A stretch of DNA of 64,000 nt from assembly GCF_007954425.1 (NCBI RefSeq), contig NZ_CP042345.1, forward strand, positions 992,001 through 1,056,000, read 5' to 3'. Positions 44,016-53,908 of this stretch are shown in pieces (the first letter of the stretch is position 1; the number at the start of each line of letters is the position of its first letter). The notes under the pieces were generated by a model. The model did not search any database. It was not told where the DNA came from and saw only the letters and a list, made by a program, of their open reading frames with translations. This DNA is from Novosphingobium ginsenosidimutans (GTDB lineage Bacteria > Pseudomonadota > Alphaproteobacteria > Sphingomonadales > Sphingomonadaceae). Position numbers and translations under genes: made by a program.

Positions 44016-44624
44016 CTAACAAGATTCCCCCCGGGTCACAAGCGCGCGGACTCGCGCCAGGGCAGCGGGATCGTCCACATCGGCCAGCCAGTCGGCGGCG
44101 CAGACAAGCGGCTCCGCCCGGCCGAGCAAGGCGCGTGCGCCCTGATCACCGGCGGCCTTAGCGAGTGCGGGCAAGTGGCTCGATCCGAACACCGCCGGCG
44201 GTGAACGCTGGCCATCCGCTTCGGACGCGACGATCGCACCCGGGCCAAGCGCGACAGCGCGGGCCAGCAGCGCCGCGAAATGGCCGGCAGGGACGAGCGG
44301 CATGTCGGCCAAGGCGACCAGCAAGGCATCGGCCCCGGCAGCCTGCGCCAGCTGCGCAGCGAGCGCGAGCGATGAGCCCATTCCGCTGGCCGCCCGGTCA
44401 TTGACCGCGATGTCAAAACCTGCCGCTGCCCAGCCCGGCGCACAAGGATGGTCCCCGCGCGCGGCAATCACCCAGCGGTGCGCGAAAGCCAGGCCACCCA
44501 GCGTTCGTGCAGCCTGCTCGCCAAGCAGGGCTTCGCCGAAGGGTGCGGCCAGCTTGTCCTGCGGGCCAAAGCGGCGCGACTGGCCGGCGGCGAGCACCGC
44601 CACGGCGAGGCGCGGCTCAGCCAA
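44016..44624 (-). CDS. MobA-like nucleotidyltransferase (MocA-type Moco cytidylyltransferase)
   Basis: About 202 residues from a TTG that overlaps the XdhC stop (codons at 44624-44622 read M-A-E-P-R-L). The larger frame upstream is antisense-like noise. The nucleotide-binding start VLAAGQSRRFGPQDKL and ALADMPLVPAGHF (metal-binding aspartate) match MocA/MobA-like transferases. These attach CMP or GMP to molybdenum cofactor for the xanthine-oxidase family. It directly follows XdhC and the molybdenum hydroxylase genes. Confidence 0.85.
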   Translation of the reverse strand: MAEPRLAVAVLAAGQSRRFGPQDKLAAPFGEALLGEQAARTLGGLAFAHRWVIAARGDHPCAPGWAAAGFDIAVNDRAASGMGSSLALAAQLAQAAGADALLVALADMPLVPAGHFAALLARAVALGPGAIVASEADGQRSPPAVFGSSHLPALAKAAGDQGARALLGRAEPLVCAADWLADVDDPAALARVRALVTRGESC

Positions 44625-45561
44625 GCATGGCCTCGAAATCGGCCGCCTGATAGGCCCGGACAATCTCCGCCAGGGTGGAAAGCGCCAGCGTTTCCGGATC
44701 GCGCGAGGAATGGAACAGGCCGATCGGGGCGTGGATCCTTGCCAGCCGGTCCGGGGCAATGCCCGCGGCTTCCAGCGCCGCCAGCCGCGCGGCATGAGCC
44801 CGCCGCCCACCCATTGCGCCAAGGTAGCAGTGCGGCAATTCCAGCGCGCGTTGCAGCAGCGCCAGTTCCCAATCGTGATCGTGGAACAGGAAGGCGATCG
44901 CAGTCCACGGATCGCTGCGGAGCAGGCCGGTGTCGGTGGTTCGCTCCAGCCGGGCCGCCGGAACGGCCAGCTCGGCCAGGCGGGCCAGGGCGCGCTCGTC
45001 AGGCGTGAGCGCCTCGACTTCAAGCCCCATGGCCAGCGCCAGGTGCGCCAGCGCGCAGGGTCCCTCGCCATGGCCGATCAGGACTAGCCGCAGCGCCGGC
45101 CAATGACCGAAGCGGGCCGTGCCCGCTACCGGATCGAAGGGCGCCGGATCCCAGCCGGCGCGAAACGCCACCCCGCCTGGCGCAATCGCGAGCGTGAAGG
45201 GCTGCCGCGCTTCGCTGGCGGCCAGGCACTCAGCGGCCAGCGCGGCATCAGCCAGCGGCTGAAAGTGGATATCGAGCCCACCGCCGCAGGGCAGGCGAAT
45301 GTCGAGATACGGCGAGCCCGCACCGAACCGGACGGTCCGCGCCGCGCCGGCCTTGAGCGCCGCCAGCGCCTCGGCCACCACGGCGTTTTCGATACAGCCG
45401 CCGGAGAGCGAGCCGACGAAGCTGCCGTCCGCCGCCACCGCCATATGCGTGCCGGGATTGCGCATCGCGCTGCCTTCGACCGCGAGGACCGTGACCAGCA
45501 CGCAGGCCTGCCCGGCCGCGCTCTGCTCGATCAGGAACCGGAAGATCCTGCGTTGGTCCAT
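44617..45561 (-). CDS. XdhC-family molybdenum-cofactor insertion chaperone
   Basis: 314 residues. The N-terminal XdhC/CoxI domain shows VEGSAMRNPGTHMAV and SLSGGCIENAV, with the conserved cysteine in GGCIE. The C-terminal Rossmann domain includes FLFHDHDWELALLQRAL and YLGAMGGRRA. XdhC binds sulfurated Moco and delivers it to xanthine-oxidase family enzymes. Placed between the lipocytochrome gene and the MocA-like gene, it is the dedicated chaperone of the enzyme at 46036-48776. Confidence 0.92.
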   Translation of the reverse strand: MDQRRIFRFLIEQSAAGQACVLVTVLAVEGSAMRNPGTHMAVAADGSFVGSLSGGCIENAVVAEALAALKAGAARTVRFGAGSPYLDIRLPCGGGLDIHFQPLADAALAAECLAASEARQPFTLAIAPGGVAFRAGWDPAPFDPVAGTARFGHWPALRLVLIGHGEGPCALAHLALAMGLEVEALTPDERALARLAELAVPAARLERTTDTGLLRSDPWTAIAFLFHDHDWELALLQRALELPHCYLGAMGGRRAHAARLAALEAAGIAPDRLARIHAPIGLFHSSRDPETLALSTLAEIVRAYQAADFEAMLG

Positions 45562-45574
45562 TGGTGGCGGGCGC

Positions 45575-46024
45575 TCAGTTCTTCAGGCTGGCGAGATAGG
45601 CAACCACGGCGGCGCGGCGTTCGGCATCGGCAACTTTGCCAGCGGCCATCGCCGTGCCAGGCACCTTGCCCGCGGGGTTGGCGAGGAAGGCATTGAGCTC
45701 ATCCTCGCTCCAGGTAATCCCCGACTTGGCCATGGCCTCTGAATAGGCGAACCCGGCCAGCGACCCGGCCTTGCGACCGACCACGCCGTTGAGGTTGGGG
45801 CCGATCCCCGCCGCCGCGCCAGCTTCAACGGCATGGCATGATGAACAGGCGGCAAAGGCGGCCTTGCCCTTGGCGAGCAGGTCACCCGCAACGGCCGGAG
45901 CCGCGGCAGCATCGGCCGTTTCGCCAGGCTTGCGGACCACGATCTGTTCAACCGGATCTTCGGCCTTGGAACCGCAGGCGGCAAGAGCGAGCGTGGCGCA
46001 TGCCAGCAGGACTGAACGGTGCAT
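45575..46024 (-). CDS. Class I cytochrome c lipoprotein
   Basis: 149 residues from the ATG at 46024 (AGGGGA 7 bases upstream). A lipobox LALAACG near residue 18 suggests membrane anchoring. The heme site is CSSCH, and the distal Met is in [26 protein letters not shown] is typical of small class I cytochromes. It follows the molybdenum hydroxylase by 11 bases and probably accepts its electrons in the periplasm. Confidence 0.92.
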   Translation of the reverse strand: MHRSVLLACATLALAACGSKAEDPVEQIVVRKPGETADAAAAPAVAGDLLAKGKAAFAACSSCHAVEAGAAAGIGPNLNGVVGRKAGSLAGFAYSEAMAKSGITWSEDELNAFLANPAGKVPGTAMAAGKVADAERRAAVVAYLASLKN

Positions 46025-46035
46025 CACTCTTCCCC

Positions 46036-48282
46036 TCAGGCGAACTGCTTGGCGATCGGCAGCACGCGGATGCGCTTGCCGCTGGCGGCGAATATCGCAT
46101 TGGCCAGCGCCGGCGCCGCCGGCGGCAGGCCCGGTTCGCCCGCACCACCCAGCTTCTCATGGTTGCCGTTGATGATCTCGACCGCGATGACCGGGCATTC
46201 GTTGATCCGCATCAGCTGGTAATCGTTGAAGTTGCCCTGCTCAACCGCGCCGTCCTTCAGCGAAATCTCGCCATAGAGCGCGGCGGTCAGGCCGAACACG
46301 ATCCCGCCTTCCATCTGGTTGCGGAAGCCATCGGGGTTCATCGCATAGCCGGGATCGGCGGCGCACCAGACGTTGGTGACGCGCGGCTTGCCGCCCGTCA
46401 TGTCAACCTCGACCACTTCGGCAACGATGCTGCCGAAGGATTCGGTCAGCGCCACGCCGCGGCCTCGCCCTGCGGCTGGCTTGCTGCTCCAGTTCGCCAT
46501 CGCAGTGACCTTTTCGAGCACCGCCTTGTGACGCGGCGAATTGCCCAGCATGCCCAGCCGGAATTCGACCGGATCGTGCCCGGCGGCATGGGCCGCCTCG
46601 TCGATAAAGCTTTCGATGAAGAAGGCCTGCTGGCTGTGATCGACCGAGCGGAAGGCCGCGAAGGGCAGGTGCAGCGGCGCCTCAGCAACGCGGATCGACT
46701 TGTGCGGAATTTCATAGAACGCACAGTCACAGGCTTCCTGCGGATCGTGCCGCTGGGTGAAGACATTGTTGTAGGCAACCAGCCGCCCCTTGGCATCAAG
46801 ACCGCCGGTGAAGCGGCTCATGTCGGCGGGGCGGAACAGGCCCTTCTGGGTGTCCTCCTCACGCGACCAGATCATCTTGACCGGATAGCCGGTGGCCTGG
46901 GCAATCCGCACCGCCTGGATCACGTAATCGGTCTCCAGCCGCCGCCCGAAGCCGCCGCCCATGATCGGGTGGTGGACGGTCACATCGTCTGCCGAAAGCC
47001 CCAGCGCCTTGGCCGCAGCGCTGCGCGCGAACAGCGGGACCTGCGTGCCGGTCCAGATCTCACACTTGCCATCGCGGACCCAGACAGTCGCATTCATCGG
47101 CTCGAGCGGGGCATGGGCCAGGTAGGGCGCCTGGTATTCGGCGCTCAATTTCTTGGCCGCGACCTGCATCGCCTCGGCCACCTTGCCCTTGCCGATCACT
47201 TCCTCGCCGCCGCCATCCCCGGCCTGGTCGAGCGCGGCGGCAAAGGCGGCGGACTGATCGGCGCTTGAGCGGATCTTGCTTTCGGCCGCGGTATATTCCG
47301 CCGTAATCCCGTTCAGCGCCTGCTGCGCCTGCCAGTAACTGTCGGCAACAACCGCGATGAAATCCCCCATGTTGAGGATCTGCAGCACGCCGGGCATGGC
47401 CTTGGCCGCGCCGGCATCCATCTTGGCCACCCGCGTGCCCGGCACCGGCACGCGGCGCACGGCGGCATAGGTCATGGTCTGGCCGGGGATCTTGGTATCG
47501 ATCCCGAACTCGGCCGTGCCGTTGACCTTGGCCGGGATATCGGTGCGGGGGGCGTCGGTCCCCATCAGGCGATAGTCCTTGGGCGCCTTCAGCACCGGGG
47601 TCTGCGGCATGTCCTGCTCGGCCGCAGCGGCGGCGAACTGGGCATAGGGGGCCGACTTGCCCGAGGCCTTGTGGCTCAGCGTACTGCCCGCAGTGACAAT
47701 CTCGCTGGCGGGAACGCCCCATTCCTTGGCCGCCGCGCCGACCAGCATCTGCCGCGCGGCCGCGCCGGCAATGCGCATGGTGTGCTGGCCGGTAGTGCGG
47801 ATCGAGGAGCTGCCGCCGGTGATCAGCCCGTCCGCCAGCTGGCCGATCTTGGTGAACAGGCCGTTCCAGGTCGGCTCGAGCCAGTCCGGCGCGCCGACCG
47901 TACCGCCGGCGATGAACATCCGGATCGTGTCGGTCACGACATAGCTGCCATCAGTCGGCGCCTGCATCACCTTGACCAGCGACCAGTCGGCATCCAGCTC
48001 GTCCGCCAGCATCTGCGCCAGCACCGAATGCGCGCCCTGGCCCATCTCGCAGTGCGGGACGATCGCGGTGACAACATTGTCGGCATCGATCTTGAGCCAG
48101 GAATTGATCAGCTGCTCGCCCTCGCCGCCCGCAACCTTGGGACCGAGTTCGCCAACCGGATTGCCGGGGCGGACACCAACGCCGATCAGCAGCGCGCCGC
48201 CAGCGAGGATACCAGCGCCGATAAAGCCGCGGCGGGTCCACTTGGCAGCCCGGCTGCGTGGGGGTTTGGCCATGTCGTTCAT
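46036..48282 (-). CDS. Molybdopterin-binding subunit of an exported aldehyde/isoquinoline oxidoreductase
   Basis: 748 residues with a twin-arginine signal [15 protein letters not shown] (15-29). It belongs to the IorB-like branch of the xanthine oxidase family, in which the Moco subunit is a fused large chain. Moco-binding segments are [13 protein letters not shown] and [18 protein letters not shown], and the C-terminal [19 protein letters not shown] carries the conserved catalytic GluX region (GEPG). It hydroxylates aldehydes or N-heterocycles with water. The ATG overlaps the Fe-S subunit stop. Confidence 0.92.
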   Translation of the reverse strand: MNDMAKPPRSRAAKWTRRGFIGAGILAGGALLIGVGVRPGNPVGELGPKVAGGEGEQLINSWLKIDADNVVTAIVPHCEMGQGAHSVLAQMLADELDADWSLVKVMQAPTDGSYVVTDTIRMFIAGGTVGAPDWLEPTWNGLFTKIGQLADGLITGGSSSIRTTGQHTMRIAGAAARQMLVGAAAKEWGVPASEIVTAGSTLSHKASGKSAPYAQFAAAAAEQDMPQTPVLKAPKDYRLMGTDAPRTDIPAKVNGTAEFGIDTKIPGQTMTYAAVRRVPVPGTRVAKMDAGAAKAMPGVLQILNMGDFIAVVADSYWQAQQALNGITAEYTAAESKIRSSADQSAAFAAALDQAGDGGGEEVIGKGKVAEAMQVAAKKLSAEYQAPYLAHAPLEPMNATVWVRDGKCEIWTGTQVPLFARSAAAKALGLSADDVTVHHPIMGGGFGRRLETDYVIQAVRIAQATGYPVKMIWSREEDTQKGLFRPADMSRFTGGLDAKGRLVAYNNVFTQRHDPQEACDCAFYEIPHKSIRVAEAPLHLPFAAFRSVDHSQQAFFIESFIDEAAHAAGHDPVEFRLGMLGNSPRHKAVLEKVTAMANWSSKPAAGRGRGVALTESFGSIVAEVVEVDMTGGKPRVTNVWCAADPGYAMNPDGFRNQMEGGIVFGLTAALYGEISLKDGAVEQGNFNDYQLMRINECPVIAVEIINGNHEKLGGAGEPGLPPAAPALANAIFAASGKRIRVLPIAKQFA

Positions 48283-48776
48283 GCCTTCACCTCTGCAGCT
48301 TGCGCGGCGCCCTTGGCCGGTTCGATCCCGGCCGCCACCTTGATCGCGCGGCGGATGCGGACATAGGTGCCGCAGCGGCAGATATTGCCGGCCATGGCGG
48401 CATCGATCTGTTCATCACTGGGCCTTGGATTGTCACGCAGCAGCGCCGTCGCCGCCATGATCTGGCCCGACTGGCAATAGCCGCACTGCGGCACCTGCTC
48501 GCTGATCCAGGCCTGCTGGACCTTGCTCAGTTCGCCCTCGGGACCGGCAATCCCCTCGATCGTGGTGATCGCCTTGCCTTCGGCCTCGGCAATCGGGGTC
48601 GAGCAAGAGCGCACCGGCTGGCCATCAAGGTGGACCGTGCAGGCCCCGCACAGCGCCGCACCGCAGCCGAATTTGGTCCCGGTCAACCCCAGCTGTTCGC
48701 GCACCACCCACAGGATCGGCATGGCCGGATCGGCCTCTACCGACGCGGGCTGCCCGTTGATCGTGAACTTCACCAT
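48279..48776 (-). CDS. [2Fe-2S] subunit of the molybdenum hydroxylase
   Basis: 165 residues beginning MVKFTING; the longer ORF start is unsupported. Plant-type cluster cysteines lie in [17 protein letters not shown]...SC, and the second cluster in QCGYCQSG and NICRCGTY. No export signal, so it would be co-exported with the Tat-bearing large subunit. It is the first gene of the five-gene operon: Fe-S subunit, Moco subunit, cytochrome c, XdhC, MocA. Confidence 0.94.
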   Translation of the reverse strand: MVKFTINGQPASVEADPAMPILWVVREQLGLTGTKFGCGAALCGACTVHLDGQPVRSCSTPIAEAEGKAITTIEGIAGPEGELSKVQQAWISEQVPQCGYCQSGQIMAATALLRDNPRPSDEQIDAAMAGNICRCGTYVRIRRAIKVAAGIEPAKGAAQAAEVKA

Positions 48777-48828
48777 GCCGCCAGATCCCCTTGTTTGTCT
48801 GCACGCTACTCCGGAAGCGCCCTTGCGC

Positions 48829-50145
48829 TCAAGCGCCAACCGCTTCGGCCACCATGTCGCGCAGCGGCAGCCGCGCCGCCATCCGCACCGCCAGCAGCGC
48901 CGTGCCGCTGACCTTGCGTTGGACGAACAGCGTTTCGGCCGGCGGGATGTGCCAGGCGGCCCGGTCCGCCGCGACCGTTTCGACGCTGCGCCGCACTTCT
49001 GCGACGAACGAGCGATCGGCGAATTCGAACAGCCCCGGCCGTCCCAGGTGCTGGATCAGCACCGCGATCATCGCATCGAACGCCGGGGCGTGCCGCTCCA
49101 GCGTGACAGGTGAGACGAAGCCGACCTCCAGCAGCGCGGCCTTCAGCGCCGCCGGGTCCTCAGCCAGGCCGGCGTGCATCAGCCGGCGATAGGCCGCCGT
49201 AGTCGCTTCAGGCACCGGGCGCGCCGCGCCAAAGTCGAGCAGCACCACCCGGCCGGTATCGGCCTGCCAGCGATAATTGGCGAAGTTGGGATCGGTCTGC
49301 ATGAAGCCGAACTCGAACAGCTCGCGCAGCACCAGCCCTAGCAGGGCGCCCATGGCCGCATCGCGGGTGGCCTGATCGGCGCTCTCCAGCGTGTCGATCG
49401 GCGCGCCGGGGATGAAGTCCATCGCCAATACCCGCTCGCCCGATAGCTCGGCCACCGGGACCGGGACGACAAAGGCCGGATTGCCCGCCAGCAGCGCGCC
49501 ATAGTGGCGCATTTGTTCGGCCTCGCGGACATAGTCCGCCTCTTCGCGCAGCTGCTGCTTGGCCTCGGCCAGCAGCGGCGCGATGTCGAGGCTGTCCGGC
49601 AGCAGGGTGGAGAGCCGCAGCAGCGTCGCGACATTATCGACATCGGCATCAATGCTGGCGGCAACGCCGGGATACTGCACCTTGATCGCCACCACGCGCC
49701 CATCAGGCAGGGTCGCGCGGTGGACCTGGCCGATCGAGGCGGCGGCAATCGGCGTCGCCTCGAACCGGGCAAAGCGCTTGCGCCAATCCTTGCCCCATTC
49801 GCCGATCAGCACCTGGTTGAGCTGCGAGGGCGGCATGTAATGGGCCGAATCGCGCAGCCGAGCGAGGATTGCGGTCAGCTCGGCCGGGAGCAGGTCCCCG
49901 GCATCAAGCGAGATCATCTGCCCCAGCTTCATGGCCGCGCCGCGCAGGCGGGAGAGCTGCTCGGTCAGCCGCAGGGCATTGCCGGGGGTGAGCAGCATGT
50001 CGGACAATTGCGGGCGCTCCCCTGCCGCCAGCCGCCGCGCCCCTTCGGCCAGCATGCCTCCGGCGATCCCGCCTGCCAGCTGGCCAAACGAAGCCAGGCG
50101 CGAAAGGCGCGCCGAGGGGACCCTGCGATAGCGGTCGTTGCTCAT
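48829..50145 (-). CDS. ABC1/UbiB-family atypical kinase
   Basis: 438 residues. It has the family-defining KxGQ motif (AAMKLGQM, near 72), an alanine-rich nucleotide loop ([13 protein letters not shown]), a VAIKVQYPG lysine strand and a catalytic LLDFGAA motif replacing DFG. These proteins support ubiquinone biosynthesis or lipid transport through ATPase activity. It is shorter than UbiB itself and lacks clear C-terminal membrane helices, so a paralog is likely. It starts after a GGAG site. Confidence 0.9.
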   Translation of the reverse strand: MSNDRYRRVPSARLSRLASFGQLAGGIAGGMLAEGARRLAAGERPQLSDMLLTPGNALRLTEQLSRLRGAAMKLGQMISLDAGDLLPAELTAILARLRDSAHYMPPSQLNQVLIGEWGKDWRKRFARFEATPIAAASIGQVHRATLPDGRVVAIKVQYPGVAASIDADVDNVATLLRLSTLLPDSLDIAPLLAEAKQQLREEADYVREAEQMRHYGALLAGNPAFVVPVPVAELSGERVLAMDFIPGAPIDTLESADQATRDAAMGALLGLVLRELFEFGFMQTDPNFANYRWQADTGRVVLLDFGAARPVPEATTAAYRRLMHAGLAEDPAALKAALLEVGFVSPVTLERHAPAFDAMIAVLIQHLGRPGLFEFADRSFVAEVRRSVETVAADRAAWHIPPAETLFVQRKVSGTALLAVRMAARLPLRDMVAEAVGA

Positions 50146-50270
50146 TGCCCGCTCCTTCGCACGGGCGGTGCGACGTTACCAACTGGGCGATGTCGCATCT
50201 TGACGCCGGCTGATTTACCAGCAGCGCAATTGGCGAGACGGGAGGCTGCAATGCAAAGCGACCAGCAGCG

Positions 50271-51542
50271 CTATAGGTTCGCCTTGGCCGCCTTCTCCGC
50301 CATCTCTGCCGCATAGCGCCGGCCGGCGAAGATCATCGCCAGTGCGCTCAGCAGGCAGGGCACGGGCAGGAACTTCAGCGCGGTCAGCAGGCCGTAATTG
50401 TCCGAAAGCCAGCCGGTCACCACTGGCCCCGGCGCAAGGCCAAGCAGGTTGTAGGCCAGCGCGAGCACTGCCATCGAGCTGCTGTGGATCGCCCGCGGGG
50501 TGGCGTTGGCGATCATCGATCCGGTCACCCCGGTAATCCCCGCGACCACCAGCAGTGCCCCGCCGATCAGTGCCAGCTGCACCGCCCCGGGCGGCGACAG
50601 GAAGGCCCCCGCAAAGAGCGCGGCCGACAACAACGAGAACAGCACCGAAATGCGCGGGGTCGAAGTCGGATTGCTGCGCGACAGCCGGTCGACCAGCATG
50701 CCGCAGGCAATCATCCCGACCGCGCAGATCAGCAGGAACACCGCAGTGGTCCGCCCGGCGGTCGCCAGCGCCATGCCATAGTGCCGGGTCAGCAGGATCG
50801 GCAGGAACACCGCCAGCGTGCCGGTGCAGAACAGCTGGATCCCGCCGGCGAAATAGGTCAGCTGCAACAGCGGCCGCCCGATCAGCAGCCGCGCCAGTTC
50901 GCCCCAGTCCTGTTTCGGCCGGGCGGGCGCCGCACCCAGCCGGTCCCCGCGCACCACCAGCGGATAGATCAGCGCCAGCACCAGGCCGAACAGGCCGATC
51001 GCGGCGAAGGCCGTGCGCCAGCCATGCAGGGCCGCGATCTGCGCGCCAAGGGTCACCCCGACCATTTGGCCGAAGATCGATCCGGCCAGGAACGAGGCCG
51101 ACAGGGTGGCGCGCATGTGCACCGGAAAGACCGCCAGGACTACTGCGATCCCGACCGAACCATAAGCCGCTTCCCCCACCCCGACGAGCAGCCGCGCCAC
51201 AAGCATCTGCGGATAGTCCTGCGCCCAGGCCCCGGCGAGTGTCGCCAGGCTCCACAGCATGGCCATGGCAACCAGGCTCTTCACCCGTCCAAACCGGTCG
51301 GCAAGATAGGACAGGGGCAGGGTCAGCAACCCGACTGCAAGCGCGACCACGCTCGACAGCGAAGCCAGCTCGGCATCGCTGAGTGACCATTCGGTCTTGA
51401 TCTGCGGGCCGACTGCCGCGAGCACCTGCCGCGCCATGTGGTCGCTCATCAGCAGGCCGAAGCTCAGCGCGAAAACCGCCCAGCCAAATGCAGAAGCGCG
51501 CGCGGGGCCAGGGGTATCATCGATTACGACCGGACCGGCCAC
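50271..51542 (-). CDS. MFS transporter of the catabolic cluster
   Basis: 423 residues and 12 predicted helices. The MFS motif A LADRFGRVKSL lies between TM2 and TM3. The start is a GTG directly abutting the SDR stop. It resembles the aromatic-acid/sugar-phosphate type importers found with degradation genes. As the last gene of the minus-strand cluster running from 57523, it may import the substrate. Confidence 0.88.
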   Translation of the reverse strand: MAGPVVIDDTPGPARASAFGWAVFALSFGLLMSDHMARQVLAAVGPQIKTEWSLSDAELASLSSVVALAVGLLTLPLSYLADRFGRVKSLVAMAMLWSLATLAGAWAQDYPQMLVARLLVGVGEAAYGSVGIAVVLAVFPVHMRATLSASFLAGSIFGQMVGVTLGAQIAALHGWRTAFAAIGLFGLVLALIYPLVVRGDRLGAAPARPKQDWGELARLLIGRPLLQLTYFAGGIQLFCTGTLAVFLPILLTRHYGMALATAGRTTAVFLLICAVGMIACGMLVDRLSRSNPTSTPRISVLFSLLSAALFAGAFLSPPGAVQLALIGGALLVVAGITGVTGSMIANATPRAIHSSSMAVLALAYNLLGLAPGPVVTGWLSDNYGLLTALKFLPVPCLLSALAMIFAGRRYAAEMAEKAAKANL

Positions 51543-52367
51543 CTAAAACATCCCCCCATTCGGGCTGATTGTCTGCCCGGCCAGGTAATGATTGTCCCCT
51601 GCGAGATAGAGCGCAAGTCCGGCATACTCTTCCATCGTCCCAAGTCGTCCAGCGGGGATGATCTGGAACAGCCGGTGGCGGGCTTCCGGGCCGATCCGGG
51701 CGAGGTATTCGTCGAACATCTCGGTCGCAACGCCGCCCGGCGCGATTGCGTTGACGAACACGTTGGCTCCGGCAACCTCAGCCCCGACCGAACGGGTGAA
51801 GGCTATCACGGCCCCCTTGGTGGCCGAATAGTGCGGGCTGTGCGCACTCATTGCCGAGAGGCCGGCGATCGAGGCAATGTTGACGATCCGCCCATAGCGG
51901 CGCGGCTCCATTTGGCGCAGCGCGGCGCGGGTGCAGAAGAACACGCCGTGGACATTGACCCCCCAGTACTTGAGCCAGTCTGCATCGCTCATGGCGCTGG
52001 TGAATCCAAGCGAGCCGCGCTCGACCGGGGTGGTAAGCCATTCATAGTGCTTATTGCGGCGGGCCTCGTCTTCCGGCCCACCCGGGACCACCGCCGCGTT
52101 GTTGACCAGCACCTCGGCCGGTCCAAGCACACGCTCCACCTCGGCAAAGAACCGATCGACCGCAGCGCTGTCGCTGACATCGCAGATCGCAGTGAAGACC
52201 TCGCTCCCGCCGGCGCGCAGCGCAGCAGCCGTCTCGGCCAGGTCATCCGCACGGATATCGCACAGCGCAAGGCGGGCGCCGCCCGCAGCCAAGGCCTGCG
52301 CGATCGCCCGCCCAAGGCCCCGTCCCGCGCCCGTTACAACGCAAACCCTGTCCTGCACCCCGCTCAT
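51543..52367 (-). CDS. SDR-family NAD(P)-dependent dehydrogenase
   Basis: 274 residues with TGAGRGLG (12-19), a NNAAV variant of NNAG, and Ser...HYSATK for the catalytic Tyr/Lys. A ~22-residue insertion (ARRNKHYEWLTTPVERGSL) after NNAA is unusual and may shape the substrate pocket. Its ATG overlaps the CMD-gene stop by 4 bases. It probably oxidises or reduces an alcohol/ketone intermediate of the cluster's pathway. Confidence 0.88.
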   Translation of the reverse strand: MSGVQDRVCVVTGAGRGLGRAIAQALAAGGARLALCDIRADDLAETAAALRAGGSEVFTAICDVSDSAAVDRFFAEVERVLGPAEVLVNNAAVVPGGPEDEARRNKHYEWLTTPVERGSLGFTSAMSDADWLKYWGVNVHGVFFCTRAALRQMEPRRYGRIVNIASIAGLSAMSAHSPHYSATKGAVIAFTRSVGAEVAGANVFVNAIAPGGVATEMFDEYLARIGPEARHRLFQIIPAGRLGTMEEYAGLALYLAGDNHYLAGQTISPNGGMF

Positions 52368-52741
52368 TCAGTGACGGCGGCGCTGATCCCGCGCGCTCTC
52401 ATCTCTTCGGCCAGCATCGGCACGCCAAGTGCCACCGAATGGATGCCCAGCACCGCCACGCATTCCAGCACGGCCATGATCTCTTCCGGGGTGGCACCGA
52501 CGTCGAGCGCCTTGGCGATATGCCGCCGCGTGCCGGGGGCATACATATGGGTGCAGCTTGCATCGACCGCGATCGCGATCAGTTCATAGGTCTTGGGATC
52601 GAGCACGCCCTTGCGCACCGGCAGGGTGGCCATGTCGAGAAACTTTTCGATCCATTCGGGATCAAGCTCGGCCGCTTCGTCCCAGGCCTTGTTCCAGAAC
52701 CCGTTGGCGCGGGCGGCATCGCTGACCGGAGTATTGCTCAT
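52364..52741 (-). CDS. Carboxymuconolactone-decarboxylase-family protein
   Basis: 125 residues, all helical. The core ELIAIAVDASCTHMYAPG keeps one cysteine, where AhpD peroxidases have CxxC, so it resembles CMD-type decarboxylases/isomerases rather than peroxidases; RRHIAKALDVGATPEEI supplies the conserved His. It is separated from the upstream BKACE gene by 84 bases that hold a hairpin. Confidence 0.85.
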   Translation of the reverse strand: MSNTPVSDAARANGFWNKAWDEAAELDPEWIEKFLDMATLPVRKGVLDPKTYELIAIAVDASCTHMYAPGTRRHIAKALDVGATPEEIMAVLECVAVLGIHSVALGVPMLAEEMRARGISAAVTE

Positions 52742-52756
52742 TGGATCGATCTCCTT

Positions 52757-52808
52757 CTCCCGGACGGCAAGCGGGAGGCGGCCAGGGCTGGGCCCCGGTC
52801 GCCTCCCG
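52757..52808. repeat. Overlapping hairpins between the BKACE and CMD genes
   Basis: CGGGAGGCGGCC (52772-52783) pairs with GGTCGCCTCCCG (52797-52808) with one G-U. Alternatively CTCCCG (52757-52762) pairs with CGGGAG (52772-52777). The core CAAGCGGGAGG is shared with the palindrome at 3362-3383. It may be a dispersed repeat or a stabilising/attenuating element inside the operon. Confidence 0.5.
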
Positions 52809-52825
52809 TCCCCCTCCCAGGCTCG

Positions 52826-53896
52826 TCAGGCGGCAACCAGCGGTGCGGAACGCACGTTGGCCACGCCAAAGTTCTGCGGATTGCGGTTGGGCAGCCAGCC
52901 GTTCTCGCGCAGTGTCTCATCGATGCTCGAATAGAAGGTGCCGATCTTGTAGATTCGCCGCGCCTGTTCCGCCGTGGCGATCGGACGGTAAAGCTCTTCC
53001 GAAATGCGCACCATCTTCTCGATCTGCTGGACCGAAGTCGCCCGTTCGCCCTTGCGGCCCCACAGGTTGTCTTCCTGCCCGACGCGGACGTGGAAGCCCA
53101 TCGCGATGCTCATCGCGCAAAGCGGGTAGACATTGCGCATCAGGCCTTCGACCGTGAAGACCGCGTTCTGCGGCAAGCGATTGACGAACTCCATCAGGTT
53201 ACGCGGGTTGGGGCCATCGGCGCCGCCGCCGATCGCGACCCAGTTGCAGACCATTGGGCCCATGTAGTGTCCGGTGCGGACCAGCCGCTCGACGGTCTCA
53301 AGATCGCGCGCACTTGTGATCATGAAATGGGTCTGGATGCCTGAAGCGGTCAGCCGCTTCATGTGTTCCTTCATGAACTTCGGCCCTGCCTCGTAGTACA
53401 TCTCGGTATAGGCCTCGGCGTAGTTGGTCTCACCCATCGAGGTGCCGCGTGCGTCGTCCTCGCTGATCAGTTCCATCACGTTCATCTGGTTGGTGTTGAC
53501 CGCCAGAGTGACCTGATCCGGTGCCGGCTTGAGATCGGCCAGCATGTGCCGGGTGTCGTCGCTCAGCCAGAGGGCAGCCTCGCCCTCATCCTTCGGCGCG
53601 AAGCTGATCGAGCCGCCAACCTGCAGGATCATCCCCGGCACTGCAGTCCGCAGCCGGTCGAGCATCTCGTTGAAGCGATCGAGGTTCTTGGAACCGGTAC
53701 CATCCGGCTCGCGGACGTGGACATGAAGCACGGTCGCCCCGGCGTTGTAGCAGTCGACCGCCTTCTGGACCTGTTCGGCGAAGCTCACCGGAATGTCATC
53801 CGAATCGCGCGGCAGGAAACTTGGCGCATAGGGGGCCACCTGGATCACCAGCGGATCCTGGGTTTCTGGCAGCAGGCTATCGTCGAAGAATTGCAT
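52826..53896 (-). CDS. BKACE-family beta-keto acid cleavage enzyme
   Basis: 356 residues of the DUF849/BKACE family, zinc enzymes that condense acetyl-CoA with a beta-keto acid and split it into a CoA ester and acetoacetate (first described for 3-keto-5-aminohexanoate). Zinc ligands are in LHVHVREPDG; other family segments are MILQVGGSISF and GQEDNLWGRKG. The protein is somewhat longer than typical (about 275-310), with an insertion at ~125-165. It points to a beta-keto acid intermediate in the cluster's pathway. Confidence 0.9.
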   Translation of the reverse strand: MQFFDDSLLPETQDPLVIQVAPYAPSFLPRDSDDIPVSFAEQVQKAVDCYNAGATVLHVHVREPDGTGSKNLDRFNEMLDRLRTAVPGMILQVGGSISFAPKDEGEAALWLSDDTRHMLADLKPAPDQVTLAVNTNQMNVMELISEDDARGTSMGETNYAEAYTEMYYEAGPKFMKEHMKRLTASGIQTHFMITSARDLETVERLVRTGHYMGPMVCNWVAIGGGADGPNPRNLMEFVNRLPQNAVFTVEGLMRNVYPLCAMSIAMGFHVRVGQEDNLWGRKGERATSVQQIEKMVRISEELYRPIATAEQARRIYKIGTFYSSIDETLRENGWLPNRNPQNFGVANVRSAPLVAA

Positions 53897-53908
53897 GGCG
53901 TTCTCCTT

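Noticed and set aside
44625..45071. Extended N-terminus of the MocA-like frame
   Set aside because: This part is antisense-like Trp/Arg-rich sequence overlapping XdhC in another frame; the nucleotidyltransferase begins at the TTG 44624.
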